Below are positions 1 to 10,542 of a stretch of 64,000 bases of DNA, one piece after another. This DNA comes from Himantopus leucocephalus (lineage: Eukaryota > Chordata > Aves > Charadriiformes > Recurvirostridae). The stretch lies in assembly GCA_003993805.1 (NCBI GenBank), contig RSEF01000017.1, positions 6,939,018 through 7,003,017 on the forward strand, in the 5' to 3' direction. The position numbers and the translations under genes are program-made. The notes beneath the pieces are model-generated. The model was not told where the DNA came from, did no database searches, and was given only the letters and a program-made list of their open reading frames with translations. The stretch's first letter is position 1; each line of letters opens with the position of its first letter.

Positions 1-1817
1 AAGACGGGGACCAGGACTTCATGAACAACAGCTTGCAAGGGCTCCAGCTCCGCACTACCCAACTGCTGATGAGCAGTTGAGCTGCAGCCAGGGGAGTTCA
101 CGGAGAGCCCCTGCGCTGGGCCGATGTCATGACTACAGCCAGGCTCTGCAGTGAAGGGACTCGCTGGGTGGTTTGAATCTCTGGCTGAAGCAATGACCGA
201 GGAACTTGTCTCACAAAACCACTTGTGATTTGACTTTATACCCTACTCCATCCAGAAGTCTTCAGGAGCTGTTGCCATTGCCTGACTGTGGTATGCTCTT
301 CGGCCTTTCCACTTTCTATACTCTCCTCTTTTCCCTGAGAAATGTCATCACTCAACACTAAAAAGGCTACCACGTACAGCTTTCAGGGGTTAGAAATGCA
401 GCCATATTCCCACCTAAGTGCAATATAATATTTTTTTTTCTGTAGTTTCCACGTTTACACTCCCACGAAAGCTGGCAGTCAGGTCAGCTGTATGCTGAGA
501 GCACACGTATTTCTGCATTTATTGCTTTTATTCTTGTGTCCTCCCATGCAAAATTAAAAATAGGGCTGGGCTGATTCAGGAGGATGGTAGTGAAATAAAA
601 TGGATGTCTGGTTTTGTCCCCAGTCAGCTTTCTTTGGTAGCAGTTCAGTTCCTGCACAATGCATCCCCAGTATGTGCTGCACCAACTGGTCTCTGTTCTC
701 CCCAGTAATTTGCTCTTTTCCCTTTCCTCTCCTCCCCCTGGGGTAACGTGGTTGTACCCTCAGGGCTGCCCATGCAGTACAGTTTGCCACCACTACATTC
801 ACATGTTACTGTATCACAAATGATGCCATGGATCAATGTAATTGCTGAAGTCATTATCTACAAGGTTTTCCTCCCCCCCAACAAGCAAGCCTTCCACCCC
901 TACCCCTGCCGAGAAGCAGACTCCAAGCTTGTGTGATACCACTGAAATACTGGCACTTTTAGAAACAGCATAATGTCATACAAAGTCTCAATGCCTATTT
1001 TTGGAAAAAATAGTTCAGAGTAATGTCTGTCTCAATCCTTTTCAATGTTACAAGCAAAGCCCTTATATTAGAGAAAGTCAGCCCTTAGAAAAGACAACCA
1101 GCTTGCTCTGTGTCCTACTCCTAATAACAGCTTGGCTTTCACTCTGGCTTTGGCATCCAGCTGGGTGTTGTGCCTGGGTTCTGCTGTCTCACATCCACAA
1201 TTCTAAATTTATTTAGACTTTTTTTCCCCCCCTCTGTCTGCCAGTGGTCTAAGTTCTTCGCACTACTTAAAACATCCTATGTTATAAAAATTCCTAGACA
1301 ATTCACTTACCAGCCCAGAAAACCCCTAGTCCACTTGGGACTTTCAGCCCTCAATCCATCATCCTACCTCTGTAACACAGCCATTATTTTTAATAAGCAC
1401 TATAGAAAGATACAGCAGCCCCAATACCGGGGGGAAGAGGCGAGCATGCTGGTTACTACAAGTTAAGGATTACAGATTCCATGTGTGGCTGGGGAAGGAG
1501 GGTTGGTTTGATTGTTTTCTTGTACCCTGTATTTCTGGCTATGCCTCAGCAGTGAAATGACGGTGTTAAGCTAAAGCATAAAGTGATGCTCAGCAATCAA
1601 ATTCCTTCTCTGTAAACGAGAAGACCTAACATAGGTATTTCTCTCCCCTACTTAATCGTTTGCCACTGGTTTGCAGAGTTACACGCAAATGTTACTAGAG
1701 AGTTTTTGTGCATCTTTCCTTAGTAAAAACATTTATTCATCCCTGAACTAGACCTGAGTGCGCGACAGCACTGTGGTGGTCCCTGCTCTCATTGGCACAG
1801 AACTCGGTGCTGAATAC
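1..1817. other. SPACA9 intron or further downstream; no exon recognised
   Basis: This stretch lies 3' of the SPACA9 coding exon on the - strand. I looked on the - strand for the later SPACA9 exons (the segments after the QVQS region of the human protein) and found nothing similar, so they probably lie left of the window. Open frames at 554-802, 645-854, 748-936, 1001-1216 and 1170-1466 show no recognisable family and overlap each other in different frames, which suggests chance. The first 230 bases are richer in GC than the rest; see the separate finding on the left edge. No tRNA or recent repeat was recognised. Confidence 0.5.
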
Positions 1818-1980
1818 TTTGTACCTGGCTGATGCTTGCCACAGGTCTGATCATGTCATGTGCATTCTCTCGGGTGTGCTGCAGTGCTCCGATAAACGTA
1901 AACTGCTGCTGCAGGAAGAGCTTGTAGTTCTGCTCTATGTTTCTTAGAGTCTCCTTTACCTCATTCATTTTTTCCCCTTC
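1818..1980 (-). CDS. SPACA9: SPACA9, first coding exon (sperm acrosome associated 9; partial)
   Basis: Read on the - strand, a pyrimidine-rich acceptor ending CCAG is followed at 1980 by 12 bases of 5' UTR and an ATG at 1968-1966. The product starts MNEVKETLRNIEQNYK and continues with LFLQQQFTFIGALQHT and RENAHDMIRPVASISQVQ, which follows the human SPACA9 N-terminus almost residue for residue. SPACA9 (formerly C9orf9) is a small helical protein of about 222 aa in human, known from sperm acrosome and from inside ciliary microtubules. The donor is either the GT at 1817 (phase 1, used here) or the GT at 1824 (exon ending at 1825, phase 0). Past 1817 the frame runs into a stop within about 30 bases, so splicing is required. 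The rest of the gene is off the left edge. The divergent neighbour is AK8, as in human. Identification is firm; the 3' boundary is the weak point. Confidence 0.9.
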
Positions 1981-2330
1981 CTGGATTTTGGGAGAGAAGG
2001 AGAGAAAGGAAGCTACTTTTTAGAAATGATGCAATTCTACACATGTAACTCTGTCTTTCACCCAAGTTGGAATTGTGTAGGTTAGTGGAAAACTTAAAAA
2101 AAAAAAAAAGGAAGAAGACGACAAAAAGAGAAGATATATTGTGTCAGAGCTCTGCAGTCCCAGAGCCCCAAACAGTAAGTCAATGAGGTAGTAACGATGC
2201 TGCAAAAAGAGGCAGAGAACCCAGAGGGGACCACTGACAATCAGATGCCATAAACCCTAGTGGGTCTGTTGTAAACATAATGCGGCAATGCATCAAACAC
2301 ACGGCCGTGAAAGGGCCGGAGGGACGGACT
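1981..2330 (-). other. SPACA9: SPACA9 5' intron
   Basis: This is the sequence between the acceptor of the first SPACA9 coding exon and the CpG-rich promoter. The strong pyrimidine tract on the - strand next to 1981 (purine-rich on +, 1990-2010) is the acceptor tract. An A-run lies at about 2094-2108. A noncoding first exon of SPACA9 is expected further right, inside the CpG island, but its donor cannot be fixed from sequence alone. Confidence 0.55.
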
Positions 2331-2666
2331 GCGGCTCTTACCCGCTGTAAAACCATTGCTCAGGCGGCTTAAAAACCCTGACATTAAACGCGGCGGGCTG
2401 GGCAGGCAGGACGTCGCGGCGGAGCTGGGGAGGCCCCAGGCCGCGCTTCGCCCCCGTCCCGGCCTGCCGCGGGGGATGATGTTCCCCGGCGTTAAGCCCT
2501 GCCGCCCCCCCGAGGCCCGCCAGCCCCCCAGGCCCCGTCCTCCCGCCCGCCCCCGGCCTCTCAGCGGGCCCTGCGGCTCCCTTCCCTACCGGCGGCCCCG
2601 CCGAGAGGGGCCGGTGCGGGCAGCGCCTGACCGGGCTCCCCCGGCCGCCGCGGCAACCGCGCCGCC

Positions 2667-2680
2667 GTCTCCATGGCAAC
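2667..2680. promoter_or_regulatory. X-box-like RFX site
   Basis: GTCTCCATGGCAAC matches the two-armed X-box layout (GTNRCC and RGYAAC arms), with a perfect right arm and a left arm one base off. A further GGCAAC half-site lies just upstream at 2652-2657. RFX factors drive ciliary genes through such sites; binding here is inferred. Confidence 0.55.
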
Positions 2681-2716
2681 CGCGCCACAGGGGAGGTGGT
2701 GAGCGTCGCTGTTCGA

Positions 2717-2724
2717 TGACGTCA
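2717..2724. promoter_or_regulatory. Consensus cAMP response element (CRE)
   Basis: TGACGTCA is the full eight-base CRE palindrome, in a TATA-less CpG island between the two divergent starts. CREB/CREM/ATF family proteins bind it, and CREM-tau is a major activator in round spermatids, which fits sperm-expressed neighbours. A TGACGC half-site follows at 2811-2816. Confidence 0.7.
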
Positions 2725-2821
2725 CCCCCGGTTGCTGTTCAGTGGTCGCGCCTCCGCTCCCCCCTTGCGCAGCGCTGAGGAGGGCGGGGCCTTTCCGCGT
2801 CGCGCGGTGGTGACGCGCTCC

Positions 2822-2859
2822 TTAGCAACGCGGCGGCGCGGCGGGGCTGGTTGCTAGGG
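2822..2859. promoter_or_regulatory. Inverted pair of RFX half-sites just before the AK8 start codon
   Basis: TTAGCAAC at 2822-2829 and GTTGCTAG at 2850-2857 are inverted copies sharing seven bases (TAGCAAC/GTTGCTA), 20 bases apart, the second ending nine bases before the AK8 ATG. A third GGTTGCT copy lies at 2730-2736. GTTGC-type half-sites are the core of RFX binding. The wide spacing differs from the standard compact X-box, so this may be two independent half-sites. Confidence 0.45.
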
Positions 2860-2865
2860 GCGGCC

Positions 2866-2943
2866 ATGGACGCCCCCGCCCGGCCGTGGCCGCCGCCGGT
2901 GGGCGCCTACGCGGAGGAGCGGGAGCTCTTCCGACTCCTGCAG
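2866..2943 (+). CDS. AK8: AK8 exon 1 (residues 1-26)
   Basis: The ATG at 2866 sits in a strong Kozak context (GCGGCCATGG). It encodes MDAPARPWPPPVGAYAEERE and then LFRLLQ, ending in phase 0 at CAG|GTGAAA. The human protein begins with MDA, has a proline-rich stretch and ends the exon with an acidic segment and LMQ, so length (26 against 28) and layout agree. AK8 interconverts adenine nucleotides (NMP + ATP to NDP + ADP) in cilia and flagella. The segment precedes the first kinase domain and has no catalytic motif. A TTG-initiated in-frame extension upstream to 2851 exists but there is no reason to use it. Confidence 0.93.
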
Positions 2944-5545
2944 GTGAAAGGGCCGCGCCCGCCCCGGGGGCACCGCGGCGCTCCCCCTCACCATCCCCTC
3001 CGGAGCGCGGGGGGGGACCTCGGGAGGGGGGGCGGTGAGGGGCACCCGCGACCGCCAGCCTGGCCCTGGTAGGGGATGGGACACCGGTTTCCTCATGGAA
3101 ACGGCGGCCTGGCGTCCCGCGGTGCTGCCCGGGGGGGGGCCCAGCCCGGGGGTCAGCGCCGCCGCCATTTCCCTCAGCGGCCGGCACCGCGCTCGTGTGG
3201 AAAGGGACGGGCGGGTGTCCCCGTCTGAGGGAAGGAGCGCGGGCCGAGGGCTCTCCTAATTAATTAACTTATTTTAATAATAGCTTGGCTATCGATAGGG
3301 TTCGTCTATGTTATTTTTTTGCGGAAAAAAAGTGACAGCAAGTGGAAGAAAGGTGTTGAGCCCGTGGAAGGAGAGGCAGTCTTGGCAGGACAGGGAGGAG
3401 GCGGCGGCGGTAACAAACGAGGAGGGGGACGCCCCGAGGTGGAGGTTTTGCCCTTCCTGAGGCAGGGGCCGGCGAGGTAACGCCTTAGAGCGCCTTTGGC
3501 AGCGTTATCCGTTTAAAATTGTTTCTGCGTGCCTTCCTGCTGCTGTCGTGGCTTTTCTGTGGAGATGTGTGTCAAAAATAAAGAAAAAGAAGTACGCTTG
3601 TAACATCGTTGTGATTTCAGTAAATAGCAAGATTGGTTTCCCTGCCTTAGAGAAAGGTATGTTTTGTTCTGTAAGTTTGGAAGAAGCCCTTTTGTCGAGC
3701 ATGGGGAGGTTTGTGCGAGGGACTAGGTATTTTGGCACCGTTCTGTTATGAGAACTTGTTGGAGAGACCCCCTGTGTACTGGTGCTAACTCATCTCCGAA
3801 CTCGGATTTGTATGTTACAAGGCCACTTTACTTTTTCAAATCTCACTGGGAAACATACAAATACTTATTTTTCGTTTCTTTTTTCTATTTTTTTTTTTCA
3901 TGTAACTTCAAGGTCATTTGGTATGACCAGTGTGATGTAATATTTGTGGTTTCTTTTTTTTATGGAAATACTGTTTTGCATTGAATGCAGCTGCAGGTCC
4001 TCATATTACAGGATTTACTCAGTGTTGTGTTCTTTTCATGCTTCAGTTGTATTGCAACATAACAACCACAACAGCAACATAATGGTACAAACACAGCTTG
4101 AAATTATTGTCCTAAACTTAAACATTTACAAAACCCCAAATGCGAAACCTAAAACATGAAATCCCAAACCGTGAACCTCCCCCAGAGATTAACGGAACTG
4201 CTCGTGTAAAATTAAAATGGATAAAATGAAGCATGCGTGTAAGTGCGGGTAGGACTTGGGCACGAAATAGTGAAAGTCATTGTCAGCCTGAACAATTTTG
4301 AATTGTAATAAGACCAGATTTTCTAGGTTTGTTATTTTTAAAGCTGCTGATAATTGTAGTGCCGGAATGTGATTTCTCTAGATTTAAAAAGTAATAATTT
4401 TGGAAAAGTAATAATTATTAAATGAACTTCCAATAAAAATACAAATTTCATATGTTATGCTGTGTGCAACCCAGACCTTGAAGCATCAGAACTTGCATGT
4501 GAAACAGTTTATAAACTAAATTGAGTGTTCTAATTACTCTAATGAAGTGGATGAAGCAGAAAAGGAAAATAGACCACTCCAATAAAAACAATCAATTGGT
4601 TAGAGTATCAAATTTTATGGAATGTACAGACTGTATGGAATTTACTTGCAAATATTAGTGTTACGACCAATTTTTTAGAAAAAGACATCCTATTCCAGTG
4701 TGAGCATTTAAGTAGGTAATCTGAGTCAGAACATTAGTTTGATGTTTAGTTTTAATTACAGAAGTCTTGGCTGTGCTGAAATGTCTTATGAGAAAATCTG
4801 TTGAGTTAATGTTTCTCAGTGTTATTCCTTTCTCTGCCTGTAAAGCTACAAACCTCACTGAAATCAGCCGAAGATCCCCACTGCTATCAGTGGGAGCTGA
4901 AGCAAGGCCCTGTATAACCTCAAACATTTAATATGAAAATGAGATCCAAAATAGATATGCAAGGAAATGCTTTAAGCCTTCCCCACCCCACCCCCCTTAC
5001 TTTTCATGTAGGAGGAAGACTAGTACAATTACAAAAGTGAGATGTGCTGCTTTTGTGGCTTGGGCTGGTTGTTGGTTTTGTGTTTTCTGTAGGTCTTGTC
5101 TGTTCTGCAGTCCCCTAGGCTAGTCGGAGGCTTGCGGGAATGTGCTTGAGAAGGAGGTTTAACTTGCCCTGCAGAGATACTAATTTAAGTTGACTCTGGT
5201 TTTGAAACTCCTTGCATGGTTTTTGTGTCAATGCTGACTCAACCATTACCGACACCAGACTGCTCAAGCCAAACCTTTCTGGTGTCGGTATGTATCATAA
5301 ATAAGTTAAAGCAGATGGCTTTTTTTTTTATTGGCATTTTTCTGACCATGCATTACTTCAGTGTTTCAGCCTCTAAAATAGGTTTCATAGTCTCAATTCT
5401 GTCTATGAAAGGGGGCTTAAGAAAATGAATAAGCATTTATAAACTCTTTAAGATCCTCACTGTATCATTGCTGTAAAAAATGCAATGTATCATGACTGCA
5501 TAGCTATGTTAAATTTTCCTCTGACTTTGTCCTATTTATTTTCAG
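2944..5545 (+). other. AK8: AK8 intron 1
   Basis: Donor GTGAAA, acceptor TTTTCAG. The first 300 bases belong to the CpG island. The remainder is AT-rich with T-runs near 3880-3900. A 13-bp perfect inverted repeat lies at 5247-5290. Open frames at 3505-3738 (-), 3548-3751 (+) and 4661-4927 (-) match nothing I recognise. Confidence 0.85.
5247..5290. repeat. Perfect 13-bp inverted repeat (hairpin) with 18-base loop
   Basis: TACCGACACCAGA at 5247-5259 is exactly complementary to TCTGGTGTCGGTA at 5278-5290, with the loop at 5260-5277. It lies in intron 1, about 255 bases before exon 2. The stem is too short for a typical microRNA precursor unless flanking bases add imperfect pairing. Confidence 0.8.
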
Positions 5546-5630
5546 AACATGCTTGAAGAACTATTAATTCATAAGCCAGATGATCCCATTCAGTATATGA
5601 TAGACCATTTAAAGCAAAACAACGATGATG
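5546..5630 (+). CDS. AK8: AK8 exon 2 (residues 27-54 plus one base)
   Basis: It follows TTTATTTTCAG and encodes [18 protein letters not shown] then [10 protein letters not shown], ending in phase 1 at G|GTAAGT, a near-consensus donor. Human AK8 has [22 protein letters not shown] at this place. This short helical segment resembles the dimerisation-type (RIIa-like) N-terminal helices found before kinase domains in several axonemal nucleotide kinases (a family-level inference). The exon is only 85 bases and is open in frame. Confidence 0.95.
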
Positions 5631-8600
5631 GTAAGTGAAAACTGAGACACCATAAATAGTTCAATTCCTTATTTGTAAACAGCTGTTTGAAGGCTGGGCT
5701 TCAGTTGGCAAATGATGGATAAAACTTTTCAGACTGTGTCTTGAGAGGGGGGAAAAAAAAAAGAAAAAGGTGAGCGTTTTGGAATAGTTATAGGTAAGAT
5801 GCTTTTAATTTCTTTTTTTAGTGGATAATCTAATAAAAAATGCACTTTAACAGTTATAACAATGAAACCCTCTAAGGGAATAACAAAGAGTTCTAGTGTA
5901 TCAATTATTAATGCGTTCTGTGCCCCATCTGATATTTCCTGTTGTCTTTAAGCTCACTAATTACTCCTTTTGTCAGGTGTAAATTTGGTTTCCTATTCTA
6001 CCTGGGCTGGCAGATTCTCTGTTTTTTGATTAGTTAGTTACTATCTGCTGTTAATGAGTTCCACTGCTCAGTGGCATCTCAGATGAAGGAACAGTGAGCA
6101 TGCCTCCTTGTATGTATAACAAAACCTGGTAAATTGAATAGGAAGTCTGTATTCTGCACAATAAAAGCATGTACACTCAATCAAATTATTTGATTTACAA
6201 ACTGTTCACCCTTAGGCAGATTATATTTGGATATGCGCAACTGAACTATAATTTTTGTTCTGCATGAGCTGTCAGGGGTAGCTGGTGTCATGTTGCTTTG
6301 ATGTTTCTTTAAAACCATAGTAAACCATTATGAAAGTTCTGCTGCAGCATCAATGAAATCATTATCACTAGAGGTGCTGTGAGCTCTTAGTGGTGGTGAT
6401 CAGATGGATGCTGATTGAAATGCTGCAAAATATTAAAAAAAAACCCACCCCAATCCTGTGAATTGTGTCCAGCCTTTTGTGATGTGAGCAGCATGAGTAA
6501 TCAATTTGTTTTATAGACCCATGGAAAATATGTGGAAGAATTTCATGAGGTTTGATAGAATGCTGATAAAATTTCTTCACATTGAGCTAACATTTGTCAT
6601 TAAGCCCCACAGCATTATCTGAACAAAATTAGGCAGGTTTCCATTTCATGACTTCAGTACTTAGAGGCTAAAGATAGGACTACAGCAGTTGTTTGTCAAA
6701 GGAAAAATGCTGTCTGCTTTTGGTCTGGAAAACCCTATTAAGAAAGGGAAGGAACTCCAATTAAAATTAAAGCCTAAATGTTGTTTTAAGAATAAATTAT
6801 ATGGAAAATAATGTAACAGAAGTCTGTAGCAGAGTTGATTTTACTTTTTGATCATGGTGGAAGGTGCTGACTATTTAGAAGAAAAAAAAAACCTTATTAG
6901 AGCCATCAGTAAAGCGATGAATTTTCATGATCTTGCCTTGCTAGACAGTTTTAGCCCTAGAGAAAATTTCAAACAGAGATGTGTGGAAAAGAAGCATTGC
7001 ATCTATCCCAGGTGTGAAGTTAGAAAACCTTTTTAATTAATAATAGGATCTAAAGTACTCTTAAAAATATAAACAAGTCTAATGATGATTATAGCTTACA
7101 ACTGTCTTGAAAATTTTGTAGGGCAAATGTGTGGCTAAGTGTTTTTGCTTAAGGCTTTGTGCTATCGTTCTTTCATGTGATCCTTCTAAAAGCCTTAAAG
7201 AACCATATGAAGACTGGTAATTCTTTCATATACAAAGATGCTAGTTTTCTACGTTGTATCTTGGTTTGTACCAAAAAATAAAGGCATTCAGGATCCAAGT
7301 GGCATTTCTGTGAGTTCTTCCTTTATAGTCAAACGTCTGAAGAAATGTAAAAAAGTTCTGCAAGAACATACATCCTGTACTATGTGCTTTTCCTGTTTGA
7401 CAAAGGATTTCTCTTACAAGTTAAGCAAATTTTGTCGCATTAATATTAATCATAGAATCTTTTGGACTTAAATGCAACTCGGTGAGTCCAGCTGTTCTTT
7501 TGCATTATTCCAGGGTTGATTTTGTTATTACTAAAATAATTGTTGAATGTTAAAACTTAATTTACTTGGAAGAGTAAATCCTGTAACATCTCATCAAGAC
7601 TAAACATGGAATGAAATATGATTTGTTACTGAATAAAAAGGCATTTTCTAGATCTTCCTGACTTCATTTAGCTGCTGGTTCGGACCTCCAGTATTAAATA
7701 CTGACTATTTGCTGATTGGAGGGGGTTAAACATTACATACAGTGGTGTCCTGGTTGTGCCCCTGTGTCATATGTTTAGGGAGAATGCTTTAGAAGAGTCT
7801 TACAAGTGTGCAAATGAGTAAATCAGTGAATTACACTGCCCCATCTGCTGCCAGCCACTAAGCAGAGAGAAAACCAGATTTAGTACAAAGTGAGCATTTA
7901 CAGTAGCCCTGGGCAATATTAAAGCATGATATGGTGTATATAATGGTATGTTTCGTTTTTTATCAAACGTTTGTCCAAGAAAGCTGTGTATTAAAGCTTC
8001 AATACCTAAGGGTTTTCTTGTGAATTTTAAATCATGCTCCTAGTTAAACCTCAAAAGGATCTGTGGATGGAAAGGTTTTTTGATTTTCTTTGAAGTGGTT
8101 TGAAGAAGTTGATTAGTGTTGGCACCCGAGCACTCTTTTATGACGCTGTTTATAAATAATTCCTAAGTACCGGGCTGGAGTTTCAAGGTGTTAGATTAAA
8201 AAAAAAACCCTAGGATTTAATCACATTACATTTGAAAGAAATTAGGTGATAAAAACAGCTGATGTATCCTTTTAAAGTATTTTTCTACATTGTGTACTAG
8301 TTCTGTTGCACTTGCAAGAACCAATAAGGGGGGAGTTTTTCTTAAACCTTCCAAGTCAGATAACTTTGTAAAGATGAATCTGTAATTTGGATTTCATGTA
8401 TGTTTAAAAATTGCACCTGCCCAATAACTGTTAAGTGCATGGAAGGCCTCATAAAAATACATTTCACATCCTTCCCTGTCTGCTGCCATCAGACACTCTA
8501 TCTCCCCTGGTTATCAAGAGCTGAAGAGGTTTTTGGGTGAGTAGATCCCTCCTCTGTTTTGACCTATGTTACTCCCAGTAAATAGTCATCAGTCTCTTCT

Positions 8601-9664
8601 GTATATAGTCTGGTTTGGTTTGTTTTTTTCCCCCTGAGGTACAGGGGAAAAACATCAAAGATGTTAATATAAAATGACAGCTCATGTGATTGCAGCCCAA
8701 GGTGTGTTCATCGAAAAAGTCCCAAGTACTTTCCTAAGAGTTACTCTGTTTTCCCTTGTTTGTCTTGCCTCTAATTCATTCCCAATGAAGCTTACAATGG
8801 TAATGCCTATTGTGTTGTCTGTATGCATTAGATTAAGAATTCCTCAGAACCGGGATGCATTTTTCCCACCTTGCCCCCTCAGGGAAAGGAGAGGGACATG
8901 CACTAGAGAAACACAAGATACAGAGACGAAGAAAATTACTTTTAATGATGACTAGAAAAATTGAAGGCAGCTGTTAAAAAGGGTAGAGAGTGTGTGCTTA
9001 ATTTTGCAATATCTAAATCTTCTCTGAATCCTGACACAACCTATTTAGATGAAACTAAAAAGTGAAATTGCATTTCTTTTTTGTGTGATGAGAGCCAAAA
9101 GCTTTGCCAAGGTAAAAAGTATTTTTACTACCATACTGTGTAAGGGAAATGAGAGAAGAAACAATCTCAAGAAGTCCTGTCTGGTCTCAACCATTCCATG
9201 ATTATGATAATAGTAACTTTTAAATAGTCCTGTTCTGCATGTACAAGCTAAAATATTTTTTATCACAAAATGTGTTAGGTCTAAATCAATGTTTTGGGAA
9301 TAAAAGCCAAACCCAGATAAGAAAATGTTCGTATCTTATGCCCTGGTTCACCCACTAAACTATCCATGTATTTAAATTGATTGAGATAGATATATATCTT
9401 GTATATCTCTCTAAGTGGCCTGTTTAGTCAGAGTATTAATCTCATTGACCATGGAGATTAAAGGAAGACCCAGCTGGCACTTAGTGTTCTCCCTTTTTTT
9501 TTTCTCCTAGTGGAGCACAATCCTGAGGTCTCTATTCAGGCTGATTTCCAACTGAAACAATTGTTTCATTGCGATTACATTTATATTATGCAATGCAATA
9601 GCGGGAAACTGGTTGTGGTTTTTGCTGTTCTGCATCTTCACATTCACATATTCTTGTTTCATAG
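5631..9664 (+). other. AK8: AK8 intron 2
   Basis: Donor GTAAGT, acceptor TTTCATAG. AT-rich, with no coding exon or RNA gene recognised. A degenerate CR1 3' end may lie at about 9160-9212. Another scrap resembling the CR1 terminus (ATCATAGAATC) lies at about 7449-7460. Open frames at 6848-7036, 7238-7471, 8674-8955 and 9510-9773 look like chance; the last overlaps exon 3 out of frame. Confidence 0.8.
9160..9212 (+). mobile_element. Degenerate CR1 LINE 3' end
   Basis: The segment reads like the terminal part of avian CR1 (a 'tccaacctcaaccattctgtgattctatgat' style end), here including CAACCATTCCATGATTATGA. CR1 copies usually end in short repeats of this octamer-like motif and lack poly-A. The copy is short and diverged, so the call rests on the terminal motif only. 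Confidence 0.45.
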
Positions 9665-9714
9665 CTCCAAGAATTTGTGTACTTGGTCCACCTGCTTCTG
9701 GGAAAACTACAGTT
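9665..9714 (+). CDS. AK8: AK8 exon 3: P-loop of kinase domain 1 (residues 55-71)
   Basis: The 50-base exon, entered in phase 1 and left in phase 0 at GTT|GTAAGT, encodes APRICVLGPPASGKTTV. The Walker A P-loop GPPASGKT (residues 62-69) binds the ATP phosphates; Lys68 is the catalytic lysine position. Human AK8 carries the same GPPASGKTT. The exon is hidden inside a longer open frame in a different phase and has no start codon of its own. Confidence 0.96.
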
Positions 9715-10428
9715 GTAAGTATACTCCTTTCAATGTTATAATACTGTCCACTTACCTTTTTACTTTCAACTGAGCTCAGCACTTGTGACAATTTTATCCT
9801 GAGAAAATAATTTTCAGAATTATCTAAGTGATAGAGGAGCACAAGAAAAATTGAAGGTGTCATTCCTAAGGGATATGCCTGTATATTACACTACAGGTTA
9901 AATGGAAATGTTCATGTGAGCTCTGCAAGAACTCGCTCAGGTAGTGGTAGTGATACTGCTGTAATGGAACAGAATTCTGCCTGCCTTGTTCTCTCAGCTT
10001 TTTAGCAGGATTAATTAATGTGGAAGGAGTACCATGTTTGTGGCATTCCCGTATTGTGGATTGCTTCATTTGTATGGGCAGTTGTCTGTCACGTCCACTG
10101 GTACTGCTCAATTGAAAATGTGGCAGTTAGCAGCACAGAGAAAGCTGACCACAGAAACTGCAGATGATGGTGTGTGTGTGTGCGCGCTAGGAAGAATTCT
10201 TTCTTCTTTAAAATCTATGTTACAGTACCATAGATGAAAAAGACCTTATTCAAAGCTGTAGACTCTTGAACATCTTTACAAGCAACTGCTTAAAGTTACA
10301 CATATAGTCTCTATACTTAAGTGGAAGGCTAGGAAAATGTTCTCTGTCTTTCTGCAGCCTTCTGAAAAAAGGCTTCATTTTCTTTCCAAATATTTCAACC
10401 TGTTTTTTTTTTTTTCTTCTTCCCTCAG
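9715..10428 (+). other. AK8: AK8 intron 3
   Basis: A 714-base intron with donor GTAAGT and a long pyrimidine tract (10401-10426) before the acceptor. A short GT/GC microsatellite lies at about 10170-10188. Nothing else was recognised. Confidence 0.9.
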
Positions 10429-10542
10429 GCAATGTGGCTCTGTAAACATTTGGATGCCGTACGTATCTCTCAGGAGACTTTGTTATTCAAGGAAATATTA
10501 GCACTGACAAAGGAAGCAAAGGCATATAAAGAAAGAAAACAG
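10429..10542 (+). CDS. AK8: AK8 exon 4 (residues 72-109)
   Basis: Encodes AMWLCKHLDAVRISQETLL then FKEILALTKEAKAYKERKQ, phase 0 in and out, ending CAG|GTGTGT. The start matches the human AMWLCKHL directly after the P-loop. By family analogy this is the helix following the P-loop and the beginning of the NMP-binding region of domain 1. The second half is rich in Lys, Glu and Ala and diverges from human, as expected for a surface helix. Confidence 0.95.

Larger units (their letters stand above)
2331..2865. promoter_or_regulatory. Bidirectional CpG-island promoter of SPACA9 (-) and AK8 (+)
   Basis: The two genes start head to head, with 897 bases between their ATG codons. This segment is very GC- and CpG-rich, lacks a TATA box, and carries a GC box (2782-2790), a perfect CRE palindrome (2717-2724) and several RFX-type GTTGC half-sites on both strands. 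Divergent AK8/SPACA9 arrangement is known in human; both products act in motile cilia or sperm flagella, so a shared RFX/CREB-family promoter is a reasonable inference. Transcription start sites cannot be seen directly. The long GC-rich open frames here (for example 2338-2688 on - and 2356-2778 on +) are a by-product of few stop codons in CpG-rich DNA. Confidence 0.8.
2331..3250. other. CpG island
   Basis: Dense CG dinucleotides and high GC run from about 2331 through AK8 exon 1 into the first part of intron 1, then fall off sharply near 3250 where AT-rich sequence begins. This contrasts with the CpG-poor introns elsewhere. Boundaries were judged by eye. Confidence 0.85.

Noticed and set aside
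2338..3187. Several long GC-rich open frames on both strands around the AK8 start
   Set aside because: They are proline/arginine/alanine-rich frames produced by CpG-island composition and overlap each other in opposite strands.
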